Positions 1 through 6,077 of a stretch of DNA of 11,466 nt are shown one piece after another (position 1 is the first letter of the stretch; every line of letters begins with the position of its first letter). The notes beneath the pieces are model-generated. The model was not told where the DNA came from. It did no database searches and saw only the letters and a program-made list of their open reading frames with translations. Both the position numbers and the translations under genes were made by a program. The stretch comes from Treponema sp. (GTDB lineage: Bacteria; Spirochaetota; Spirochaetia; Treponematales; Breznakiellaceae): NCBI GenBank assembly GCA_031257695.1, contig JAIROB010000052.1:1-11466 (forward strand). The letters are read 5' to 3'.

Positions 1-99
1 GAACAACTCCCCCTCCCGCCTTAACAGCACCGATGTAAGATGACGGTTCGGCAGGGGCATCATGCCGCCGGACCCGAGGATAAACGCTTCAAGGTTCAT
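1..99 (-). CDS. rnz: Ribonuclease Z, N-terminal fragment (cut by window edge)
   Basis: Ribonuclease Z is a metallo-beta-lactamase-fold endonuclease that trims the 3' ends of tRNA precursors in the cytoplasm. Only the first 33 codons lie in the window, read from an ATG at 99-97 and open to base 1. The visible peptide starts MNLEAFILGSGGMMPLP and continues NRHLTSVLL, the usual first strand of the RNase Z/ElaC fold with its GSGGMMPLP turn. The zinc-binding HxHxDH motif would lie beyond the edge and cannot be checked. The gene diverges from the gene starting at 302. No Shine-Dalgarno sequence precedes the ATG, and the best promoter places transcription initiation on or next to the start codon. 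Identification rests on a short N-terminus, so another member of the same hydrolase fold is possible but less likely. Confidence 0.82.
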   Translation of the reverse strand, partial: MNLEAFILGSGGMMPLPNRHLTSVLLRREGELF

Positions 100-106
100 T
101 AGGGTG

Positions 107-135
107 AATATACTAAAAATCAAGGGGTGAAACAA
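107..135 (-). promoter_or_regulatory. Sigma-70 type promoter for ribonuclease Z
   Basis: On the minus strand TTGTTT (135-130) and TATATT (112-107) are separated by exactly 17 bp. They match the -35 consensus at 4 of 6 and the -10 consensus at 5 of 6 positions. The -10 ends seven bases before the ATG at 99, so the predicted start site falls at about 100-99 and the mRNA would be leaderless or nearly so. This agrees with the lack of a ribosome binding site. It is a pattern match only. Confidence 0.5.
115..128. repeat. 14-bp direct repeat, copy 1 (AAAAATCAAGGGGT)
   Basis: The same 14 bases recur in the same orientation at 4002-4015. Both copies lie just upstream of a minus-strand gene: 15 bp before the ribonuclease Z ATG and 26 bp before the mazG ATG. 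Both are followed on the plus side by sequence able to form hairpins; here GGGGTG (124-129) can pair with CACCCC (142-147). It may be a shared promoter-region motif or the edge of a dispersed repeat family. Confidence 0.5.
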
Positions 136-158
136 GGGAGACACCCCAGGGCCAGGAC

Positions 159-228
159 TTCTCATTTTAGAGTAACCACCAACCCACACCAACGACACGA
201 ACCAGTTTATTCGTGGTTAAAATGAGAA
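159..228. repeat. Bulged inverted repeat in divergent spacer
   Basis: The left arm is TTCTCATTTT (159-168), a 5-nt bulge AGAGT (169-173), then AACCAC (174-179). The right arm is GTGGTT (213-218) followed directly by AAAATGAGAA (219-228). All 16 arm bases pair perfectly. The 33-nt interior contains a second short hairpin, CACGAA (196-201) with TTCGTG (210-215), that competes with the inner six pairs but not with the outer ten. No T-run follows on either strand, so it does not look like an intrinsic terminator. A regulator-binding site, an RNA structure or a remnant of a repeat element are all possible. Confidence 0.6.
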
Positions 229-246
229 TTGCTGCCCCGGGGCGTA

Positions 247-277
247 TTGAAAAATCTCCCCCTTTGTTCCATAGTAT
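247..277 (+). promoter_or_regulatory. Weak promoter candidate for the 302-1834 operon
   Basis: TTGAAA (247-252) stands 19 bp before TAGTAT (272-277); a 17-bp spacing would give the poorer -10 CATAGT (270-275). The stretch TAGTATATTCA (272-282) recurs on the minus strand at 114-104 across the -10 of the divergent ribonuclease Z promoter, which supports a promoter role here. The spacing is not ideal, so the exact boxes are uncertain. Confidence 0.3.
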
Positions 278-301
278 ATTCAGTAGATGCGAGGAGTTCT
301 C

Positions 302-1834
302 ATGCCGGATAATATCCTTGGGAAGGTCGTTTCGTTTATTGCGGGGAGCGACGAGCCGGATTCTGATAAGAAGATTCTGCTTAAACAGGTGGTGAAGGAA
401 CTTGGCCAAAACAGGCACGGTAAATTTTACCGGCTGCGGACCGAGGAGCTTGATCCGTCCTTTGCCGCCTATATCAACGAAATATACAAAATCGCGTACC
501 CCGCCTGCGCCTTTGTACAAAACACCGCCAGGGTGAACCGTTTGCCGCAGCTTACGGTGGAGGTTTTTTTGCCCAGGGAAGCCCTGGAACTGGTGCGGCG
601 GCTCCGCCCCGAGGCCGTTCAGGAACGGGTAAAACAACTGGAGCCCCAGGAACTCAGCCGCCAGCTTAAAGAGGACCTCAACGCCCTGCGTTCTGCCTTT
701 GACAGCAGCAGGGTGGCCGCCATGAACCGGTGTTACAACCTCATCACCGCGCTCCTACAATTTGCCCGGTTCGATTTTCTTTCCCTGCTGCGGCATTTCG
801 ACACCAGCGTGCCCGAGGGTGTCACCGGCTATGTGCCGAGGTTTCAGCCAGCAAAGGCTGCGGATGTGGTTGACGAAATGGGCCGCTTCCGGTCGGTGAT
901 TCAGCGCCTTGAACCCGGGGAGGACTGGAAAACCGCCCTGGGGACGCTCAAAATTGCCCATGACGGACAGGAACTGTTCTCCTTCAACACCTGGAATATG
1001 CTGCTTACGAACCTGCGGGAAATGAAGAACTCCAACATAATAGAACTGATGGGGCAGCTCGCCACCAGGAACCCTATCTGGCAGGTAAAGTACGAAACCA
1101 TAGACGAACAACTGGCGGAAACCTGGCTTCTGGCCAAGGAAAAAGAAGTGAACACCGTGGTCGACACCGTCCTTACGAAACAGCGGAACAGCCGGATCGA
1201 GGCGCTGGCCGTGGGCGTGTTCGGCGCCCTTTCGGTGACAAAACTGAATAATTACAACCGGGAGATCAGCGACGCCTGCATTGACATAGGGCTCAACGGG
1301 TTTGCCTATGCCGCCCCTCTGAATTATCTTATGGCCTTTATTCAGGATTTTATTACCAAAGAAATGCAGGAACTCTGCGATATACTCCTCGTGCGGGGGC
1401 AGTGGATCAACAATTCCCTTTCCCTGGAAATGTCCGGCGCGGTCCACACCATTACCGATACTGTGGAGCCCATAGAAGCGCTGGACATGAGCCTTTCCGA
1501 CACCGGAACCTACGGGCCCCGGTTCAGGGGGGCGCTGTCCAGGGCGGAACGGGACAAAACCCAGGCCAGGTATGTCAACAACATAGCCGGCGAACTGGAC
1601 GACAAGGCGCTGGACCTGATCAATGAGGCGGTCCAGGGCCTGGTGGTTGTGGGAAAGCACATGAAGAATCTGCTGGGGGATTCCCAAAAGGCCCCCCCGG
1701 AGATCATCATCAACTGGAAAGAACTGGGGTATTTCAGCAAACTCCCCATTACCCAGCGCTTGACCGACGCGTACAAAAAAATAAACTATTTTGTGCAGTT
1801 AATGCTGCTGCAAACCCATTCCGAAGGCGTTTAG
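302..1834 (+). CDS. Conserved spirochaetal protein of unknown function (DUF5312-like)
   Basis: A 510-residue protein with no signal peptide, lipobox or convincing membrane helix, rich in predicted amphipathic helix and therefore probably cytoplasmic. The start chosen is the ATG at 302, with GAGGAG at 291-296 five bases upstream; an in-frame ATG at 287 would add MRGVL and destroys that spacing. I recall it as a spirochaete-restricted family, probably the one catalogued as DUF5312, but I cannot confirm the number. No catalytic motif is visible. Notable stretches are an Arg/Leu/Glu-rich region near residues 90-125, a long helical middle, and a C-terminus ending in QLMLLQTHSEGV. The GT4 glycosyltransferase at 1843 follows after 8 bp with an overlapping ribosome binding site, so the two are almost certainly one operon. 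Function is unknown; a housekeeping or cell-envelope role is only a guess from the neighbours. Confidence 0.8.
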   Translation: MPDNILGKVVSFIAGSDEPDSDKKILLKQVVKELGQNRHGKFYRLRTEELDPSFAAYINEIYKIAYPACAFVQNTARVNRLPQLTVEVFLPREALELVRRLRPEAVQERVKQLEPQELSRQLKEDLNALRSAFDSSRVAAMNRCYNLITALLQFARFDFLSLLRHFDTSVPEGVTGYVPRFQPAKAADVVDEMGRFRSVIQRLEPGEDWKTALGTLKIAHDGQELFSFNTWNMLLTNLREMKNSNIIELMGQLATRNPIWQVKYETIDEQLAETWLLAKEKEVNTVVDTVLTKQRNSRIEALAVGVFGALSVTKLNNYNREISDACIDIGLNGFAYAAPLNYLMAFIQDFITKEMQELCDILLVRGQWINNSLSLEMSGAVHTITDTVEPIEALDMSLSDTGTYGPRFRGALSRAERDKTQARYVNNIAGELDDKALDLINEAVQGLVVVGKHMKNLLGDSQKAPPEIIINWKELGYFSKLPITQRLTDAYKKINYFVQLMLLQTHSEGV

Positions 1835-1842
1835 GAGCCGCT

Positions 1843-3120
1843 ATGTACCTGACAAAAACAAGCAAAATCCAGCGGGTAGGTTTTGTGTCGACCCGTTTTC
1901 AGGGCACCGACGGGGTGTCTTTGGAAACGGGCAAGTGGAGGCAGGCGCTGGAGAAAATGGGCTACGATTGTTATTTTTTTTCCGGGCTCTCCGACTGGGA
2001 ACCGGAAAAATCCGTGGTGGCGGAAGAGGCGTTTTTCGGCCATCCCATTATCGAGGACATACAGGAACGCTGTTTCGGCGTCACCGTCCGGGGGGAGGGG
2101 CTCACCGGAGAGATCCAGGCGATCCGTTTCCGGCTGAAACGGGCTATCTACGAATTTGTGGAGACCTTCGGCATCGATCTTTTGATAGTCGAAAATGCCC
2201 TGACCATCCCCATGAACATCCCCCTGGGGCTGGCGCTCACGGAGTACATCGCCGAAACGGGGATTCCGGCCATAGCGCACCACCACGACTTTTCCTGGGA
2301 ACGGCAGCGCTTTTCCGTAAACTGCGTGGAGGACTACCTGTCCATGGCCTTTCCCCCCCGGCTGCACACCATTAACCATGTGGTGATCAACTCCGAAGGG
2401 CGGCAGCAGCTTTCCTACCGCTGCGGCCTTTCGTCCACCATTATTCCCAATGTGTTCGATTATGAAACTCCGCCGCCCGAACTGGACGATTACGGCCGGG
2501 GCCTGCGTAAGGATTTGGCCGTGGCGGACGACGAGATCCTGCTGCTCCAGCCCACCAGGATGATCGCCCGCAAGGGGATTGAGCACGCCATAGAGCTGGC
2601 GAACCGGCTGCGGGGCAGAAAAGCAAAGCTGCTGATCAGCCACCAGGAACGGGACGAAGGATCGGAGTACTACGAGCGGACCATGGGCTACGCAAAAATA
2701 CTGGGGGTGGACGTGATTGTCCGGCCCGACATCATCGGCGCCGAACGGGGAACCACCGAGGACGGCAAAAAAAAATACAGCCTCTGGGACTGTTACCTGA
2801 ACGCGGATTTTGTGACCTACCCTTCCACCTACGAAGGGTTCGGCAACGCTTTTCTGGAGGCGATCTGGTTCAAAAAGCCCATCCTGGTAAACAGATATTC
2901 TATTTTTCAGCGGGACATAGAGCCCCTGGACTTCGACGTGGTGGTGATGGAAAACTACGTGACCCCGGAAACCATAGATACCGTGGAGGCCCTGCTGTCG
3001 AACAGCGCCGTGGTGGAGGTGATGGCCTCCAAAAACTACGAGCTGGGCCGGCGGTACTTTTCCTTTGAGCTGCTGGAACAGCGGCTCCACCAGGTGTTGA
3101 TGAACTTCGGCCAGTTGTAG
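1843..3120 (+). CDS. GT4-family (GT-B fold) glycosyltransferase
   Basis: A 425-residue retaining glycosyltransferase of the GT4 type, expected to transfer a sugar from a nucleotide-sugar donor in the cytoplasm. The N-terminal acceptor domain opens with GFVSTRFQGTDGVSLETGKW (residues 13-32), a glycine-rich GT-B first strand and loop, and contains an unusual HHHDFSWER block (146-154). The donor domain starts near PTRMIARKG (237-245), where R243/K244 are the likely donor-phosphate contacts. It carries the GT4 E-x7-E motif in YEGFGNAFLE (E331 and E339). AGGAG at 1833-1837 overlaps the stop codon of the preceding gene, five bases before the ATG, indicating coupled translation. The acceptor is not evident. 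The HHHDF-type block reminds me of glucosylglycerate or mannosylglucosylglycerate synthase-like enzymes (compatible solute synthesis), but a lipid or envelope glycan is equally possible. The stop is 3 bp from the convergent mazG stop. Confidence 0.88.
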   Translation: MYLTKTSKIQRVGFVSTRFQGTDGVSLETGKWRQALEKMGYDCYFFSGLSDWEPEKSVVAEEAFFGHPIIEDIQERCFGVTVRGEGLTGEIQAIRFRLKRAIYEFVETFGIDLLIVENALTIPMNIPLGLALTEYIAETGIPAIAHHHDFSWERQRFSVNCVEDYLSMAFPPRLHTINHVVINSEGRQQLSYRCGLSSTIIPNVFDYETPPPELDDYGRGLRKDLAVADDEILLLQPTRMIARKGIEHAIELANRLRGRKAKLLISHQERDEGSEYYERTMGYAKILGVDVIVRPDIIGAERGTTEDGKKKYSLWDCYLNADFVTYPSTYEGFGNAFLEAIWFKKPILVNRYSIFQRDIEPLDFDVVVMENYVTPETIDTVEALLSNSAVVEVMASKNYELGRRYFSFELLEQRLHQVLMNFGQL

Positions 3121-3123
3121 CTT

Positions 3124-3975
3124 CTACGCTTTTGCTTCTTCCCAGAATGTGTCCATGGAGCGCAGGCCGGCGGCGTTCATCTCCTGACCCGTTTCCCGCA
3201 TCCGCTTTTCCACATGGCTGAAACGCCTGACAAATTTGGCGTTGGCGCCCTGCAGGGCCACCGAGGGATCCACCTTGAGGAAGCGGCAGAGGTTTATCAC
3301 GGAAAAGAGCAGGTCCCCCAGCTCCTCTTCCAGGGCCTCCTGACGGCGTTTAAGCCCCTCGGGGGCCTCCGCTGCATAACCGCTCATGGCTTCCAGCGCT
3401 CCGATGGCGTCGCAGGTTTCCCCCAGCTCCTCCTCCAGCTTGTCCATAACGCCCTTGATGTCCGGCCAGTCGAACCCGGCTTTGGCGGCTTGTTTCTGCA
3501 GCTTGTACGCCCGGTCCAGGGGGGGCAGCGACCGGGAAACCCCGTCCAGGAGTCCGTCTTTGGGTTTGCGGCCCTCCTGTTCCACTTTGATCTTCCCCCA
3601 GTTCTTGAGGACCTCCGCGGGGCTCAAGGGCTCCGCTCGTTCCTCCGGCTCCCCAAACACGTGGGGGTGGCGGCGGATGAGCTTTTCGGTGACCCCCCGA
3701 AGGGTGTCCTCCACGGAAAAATGACCTTCCTGCTCGTGCATATAGGAAAGCATGGTCGCCAGCAAATAGAGGTCCCCCAGTTCTTCCCTGATGTGGGCGG
3801 GATCCTTTTCGTCGATGGCCTCGACGCACTCGTAAGTTTCTTCGATCAGGTCCCCCCGAAGGCTGGCCGGGGTTTGTTCCCGGTCCCAGGGGCAACCGTC
3901 GGGCGCCCGCAGCCGGACCACCGTGTCGTAGAGGGCCTTAAAAGCCCCCTCCTGGTTGCAAGTTTTATCTGACAT
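3124..3975 (-). CDS. mazG: Nucleoside triphosphate pyrophosphohydrolase MazG
   Basis: A 283-residue two-domain MazG, which hydrolyses (d)NTPs, including non-canonical ones, to NMP and pyrophosphate. The N-terminal domain has the hallmark LRAPDGCPWDREQT (residues 22-35), metal-binding EExxE (E45, E46, E49) and ExxD (E65, D68). A linker containing NWGKIKVEQEGRK follows. The C-terminal domain has EExxE (E182, E183, E186) and ExxD (E218, D221), so both sites look intact. The gap between the two C-terminal motifs is longer than in E. coli MazG, with a roughly 12-15 residue insert around EAMSGYAAEAPEGLKRR (195-211). The start is the ATG at 3975 because homology begins there; an upstream in-frame ATG at 4062 would add 29 residues encoded by repeat DNA. 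GAGG sits only two bases before this ATG, so the ribosome binding site is poor. Divergent from the chaperone gene at 4513. Confidence 0.93.
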   Translation of the reverse strand: MSDKTCNQEGAFKALYDTVVRLRAPDGCPWDREQTPASLRGDLIEETYECVEAIDEKDPAHIREELGDLYLLATMLSYMHEQEGHFSVEDTLRGVTEKLIRRHPHVFGEPEERAEPLSPAEVLKNWGKIKVEQEGRKPKDGLLDGVSRSLPPLDRAYKLQKQAAKAGFDWPDIKGVMDKLEEELGETCDAIGALEAMSGYAAEAPEGLKRRQEALEEELGDLLFSVINLCRFLKVDPSVALQGANAKFVRRFSHVEKRMRETGQEMNAAGLRSMDTFWEEAKA

Positions 3976-3981
3976 AGCCTC

Positions 3982-4010
3982 ATTTGATTCGCAAACACCG
4001 GAAAAATCAA
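3982..4010 (-). promoter_or_regulatory. Weak promoter candidate for mazG
   Basis: On the minus strand TTGATT (4010-4005) and TCAAAT (3987-3982) are 17 bp apart, each matching the consensus at 4 of 6 positions. The -10 ends six bases before the ATG at 3975, again predicting a leaderless or very short leader. The -35 lies inside the 14-bp repeat at 4002-4015. Confidence 0.3.
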
Positions 4011-4015
4011 GGGGT
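4002..4015. repeat. 14-bp direct repeat, copy 2 (AAAAATCAAGGGGT)
   Basis: Identical to 115-128 and in the same orientation relative to the downstream minus-strand gene. It ends 5 bp from the left end of the 137-bp inverted-repeat element at 4021-4157. Its GGGGT, extended to GGGGTC (4011-4016), can also pair with GACCCC (4027-4032) inside the left arm of that element. Confidence 0.5.
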
Positions 4016-4020
4016 CGCCC

Positions 4021-4157
4021 CCCATGGACCCCCAGGCGGTACGGGGACGCCCGGGGGTCCATGGGAGGGGCTTTTGCGCGGGGGCTTTGTTTCCGCTGCC
4101 GATACCCCCATTACACGGCGTGTGTGCGTACCCGGAAACCGCTTGGGGGTCCATGGG
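4021..4157. repeat. 137-bp element with 20-bp inverted ends and an internal third arm
   Basis: The left end (4021-4040) starts CCCATGGACCCCC and continues AGGCGGT. The right end (4138-4157) is its reverse complement at 19 of 20 positions; the one difference would be a G-U pair in RNA. A third copy of the 13-bp core in the right-end orientation lies inside at 4053-4065. With 4048-4052 it can form a nearer 18-bp stem with 4021-4038 (17 of 18 pairs, mismatch at 4034/4052, 9-nt loop 4039-4047). The left arm therefore has two mutually exclusive partners. There is no coding potential, transposase or clear target-site duplication. It resembles a MITE or REP-like intergenic repeat; a structured RNA is the alternative. 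The sequence between the arms (4066-4137) includes a short GGGGCTTT repeat (4067-4074, 4081-4088). Confidence 0.6.
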
Positions 4158-4440
4158 CTAAACTTGACCCACAATTCAAGCCCGGCGCTCCGTTGAGGAC
4201 GGATCTTTCCCCTGGAAAATTTTGCAGGCAGCGGGATAGCGGGATTTGGCGCGGCTCAGAGCGGTGTGGTCCCGCTTAGCCGGGCGCAAGGGAGCGGGGA
4301 GCGGCGGCGCCGGAATGACCCCACGAGCGAAGGCAGCGACGCTATCTCCAATGCGCTAATAATACGGACTTTTGACACAGTCTGGGGAGGCTTCCCCCCT
4401 CCTGGTGAAAGCAAAATCCCCGGCATGGGCACGCGCCGCA
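4158..4440. other. Non-coding GC-rich spacer of unknown role
   Basis: No convincing gene was found on either strand. It contains a small hairpin, CTTGA (4163-4167) with TCAAG (4176-4180), a tandem duplication of AGCGGGAT (4230-4237 and 4238-4245), and a GC-rich run at about 4250-4320. CCCGCT (4271-4276) can pair with AGCGGG (4293-4298). A perfect TTGACA at 4372-4377 has no -10 partner. No tRNA, riboswitch or known small RNA was recognised. Confidence 0.45.
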
Positions 4441-4486
4441 TTGACGGTCAGGGGATAAAGTGATAGGGTTTATCCATTACTGTCAA
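4441..4486. promoter_or_regulatory. Nested inverted repeat upstream of the chaperone gene
   Basis: The outer arms TTGACGGT (4441-4448) and ACTGTCAA (4479-4486) pair at 7 of 8 positions, or all 8 if G-U is allowed. The inner arms GGATAAA (4453-4459) and TTTATCC (4469-4475) pair perfectly around a 9-nt loop, with a 4x3 interior loop between the two stems. The structure ends 26 bp before the ATG at 4513. TTGACG could also act as a -35 box with a poor TAGGGT -10 (4464-4469) 17 bp away, which would put the palindrome on top of the promoter as an operator. Without a T-run it is not an intrinsic terminator. Confidence 0.5.
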
Positions 4487-4512
4487 AAATCAACATCCGG
4501 CATAAGGGGTTT

Positions 4513-6075
4513 ATGGCTATGGCGTCCAGAGAAAAGAAGCAGCGCATCCATGAGGTGAATCCCGATAAGGGGGAATGGATACGGCGGTTTAAGGCTAATC
4601 CGTTTATTTTTATCGGGACGATAGTCATTCTCATCATCGTGATTGTCGCGTTTGTGGTGGCGCCGGCCATTGTTCCTGAAGCGGGAAGCTCCGGGGTGGA
4701 TCTGGTCTTCGGCTACTATGACAAGATTCCCATCTCCTATGTGCCGGGGAATTACCTGGCCAATGTGCAGGCGAACTATGCCCGGTATATGCAGGGGTCC
4801 ATCACGGAGTCCAACTACCAAACCGTCAGTCAGATGGTTTGGCGGCAGGCCTTTGAGGATACGGTGATCCACACCGCCATACTCCAGGCCATGAAGCAGG
4901 CGGGGTATGCCACCCCCGCGGAGGTGGTGGACGGGGAGGTCGCCAGGCTGCCTGAGCTCCAGGAAAACGGCCGTTTTTCCGCGGCCCGGTACCGGAGCCT
5001 TTCCGCGGCCGACCGGATGACTCTCTGGAAGGAAGTGCAGGAATCCTTTGCCAGAAACCTCTACCTGGACGCTATGTTCAGCCTGAGGATGCCCTCGGGG
5101 GAGAGCGAGTTTATCCGCTCCATGACCGCCCGGACCCGGAGTTTCAGCATGGCATCCTTTCCCCTGGACAGCTACCCCGATGAGGAGATCCTGGCCTATA
5201 TCGCGTCCGAGCCGGATCTGTTTCGCAGGATACACCTGTCCCGGATCACCATCACTTCCAGCGAGCGGGAGGCCCGGCAGGTTTTGGATTCCGTTATAAA
5301 CGGGACGCAGACCTTTGAGGAGGCCGCCCGGTCCCAGTCCCAGGATTCCTATGCCGAGCGGGGCGGGGATATGGGGGCACAGATGACCTACGAACTGGTC
5401 AGCGAAGTGCCGGACAGCGCCGAGCGGGAATCGGTCATCGCCACGGCGCCGGGGGAATACAGCCCCCTGGTCAAGGTTCCTTCGGGCTGGGCCTTTTTCC
5501 GCTCCGACGAGGAGGTCCGCGGCGTGGACACCGAGGACCCGGCGAACCTTTCCAAGATCCGATCCTACATGATGAATTTTGAGCGGGGCCGCATGGAGGA
5601 CTGGCTCTTCGCCCGGGCCCGGCTGCTTATCGAGACCGCGGGGGAAGAGGGCTTTGAGGAGGCGGCGGAGGCGCTGGGCGCGCAGCTGCGAAACTTCGGC
5701 CCCCTGCCCCTGAACTACGGCGGGGTCTCCATTACCGACAACGCCCAGGGCACGAATCTTTTCCCCGCCCTTTCCGCCGAGTCGATCTCTGAATTGATCC
5801 CCGCGGAATCCAACGAAAATTTCTGGCGCGCCGCCTTCTTTACCCCCCTGGAAACTCCCTCGGAGCCCCTGGTGATTGGAGACAACGTTCTGGTGCTCTA
5901 CCCCCGGGAGGAGATCATACGGGACGAGGCGGACACCGAGGGGATTATCACCTTCTACCCGACCTGGGTCAGCAGCGGCGCCGAAACAAGCCTGCGCTCC
6001 CATTTTCTGAAGAGCGATAAGCTGGACGACCAATTCTTCTCGACCTATTTGCAGTTCCTCTTGCCCTCCAACTAG
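4513..6075 (+). CDS. Membrane-anchored SurA/PpiD-like peptidyl-prolyl isomerase
   Basis: A 520-residue periplasmic folding factor of the SurA/PpiD kind. A charged cytoplasmic N-terminus (residues 1-30) is followed by one strongly hydrophobic helix (about 31-50, FIFIGTIVILIIVIVAFVV), giving an N-in, C-out anchor as in PpiD. A helical SurA-N-like chaperone region covers about 60-235. A degenerate parvulin (PPIC-type) domain spans about 240-333: it begins RIHLSRITI, contains RGGDMG and ends near VPSGWAFF (W326). A C-terminal domain of about 185 residues follows. AAGGGG (4504-4509) is 3 bases from the ATG at 4513 but 9 bases from the in-frame ATG at 4519, so the true start may be the second, two residues shorter. 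Isomerase activity is uncertain because the domain is divergent; chaperone function is the safer call. The next gene begins 2 bp after the stop, so secreted or outer-membrane folding and protein glycosylation are co-expressed. Confidence 0.82.
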   Translation: MAMASREKKQRIHEVNPDKGEWIRRFKANPFIFIGTIVILIIVIVAFVVAPAIVPEAGSSGVDLVFGYYDKIPISYVPGNYLANVQANYARYMQGSITESNYQTVSQMVWRQAFEDTVIHTAILQAMKQAGYATPAEVVDGEVARLPELQENGRFSAARYRSLSAADRMTLWKEVQESFARNLYLDAMFSLRMPSGESEFIRSMTARTRSFSMASFPLDSYPDEEILAYIASEPDLFRRIHLSRITITSSEREARQVLDSVINGTQTFEEAARSQSQDSYAERGGDMGAQMTYELVSEVPDSAERESVIATAPGEYSPLVKVPSGWAFFRSDEEVRGVDTEDPANLSKIRSYMMNFERGRMEDWLFARARLLIETAGEEGFEEAAEALGAQLRNFGPLPLNYGGVSITDNAQGTNLFPALSAESISELIPAESNENFWRAAFFTPLETPSEPLVIGDNVLVLYPREEIIRDEADTEGIITFYPTWVSSGAETSLRSHFLKSDKLDDQFFSTYLQFLLPSN

Positions 6076-6077
6076 CC

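Noticed and set aside
124..147. GGGGTG/CACCCC hairpin as a terminator
   Set aside because: The stem is only 6 bp with a 12-nt loop, no T-run follows, and it lies upstream of both divergent genes.
1831..3090. Long antisense open frame opposite the glycosyltransferase
   Set aside because: The plus strand has GT4 motifs and a perfect ribosome binding site; the antisense frame has no recognisable family and is a composition effect.
3976..4062. N-terminal extension of MazG from the ATG at 4062
   Set aside because: The extra 29 residues are encoded by the inverted-repeat element and the 14-bp repeat, have no MazG similarity, and would run through the candidate promoter.
4372..4377. Perfect TTGACA as the promoter of the chaperone operon
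   Set aside because: No AT-rich -10 box lies 15-19 bp downstream; that stretch is a C/G run.
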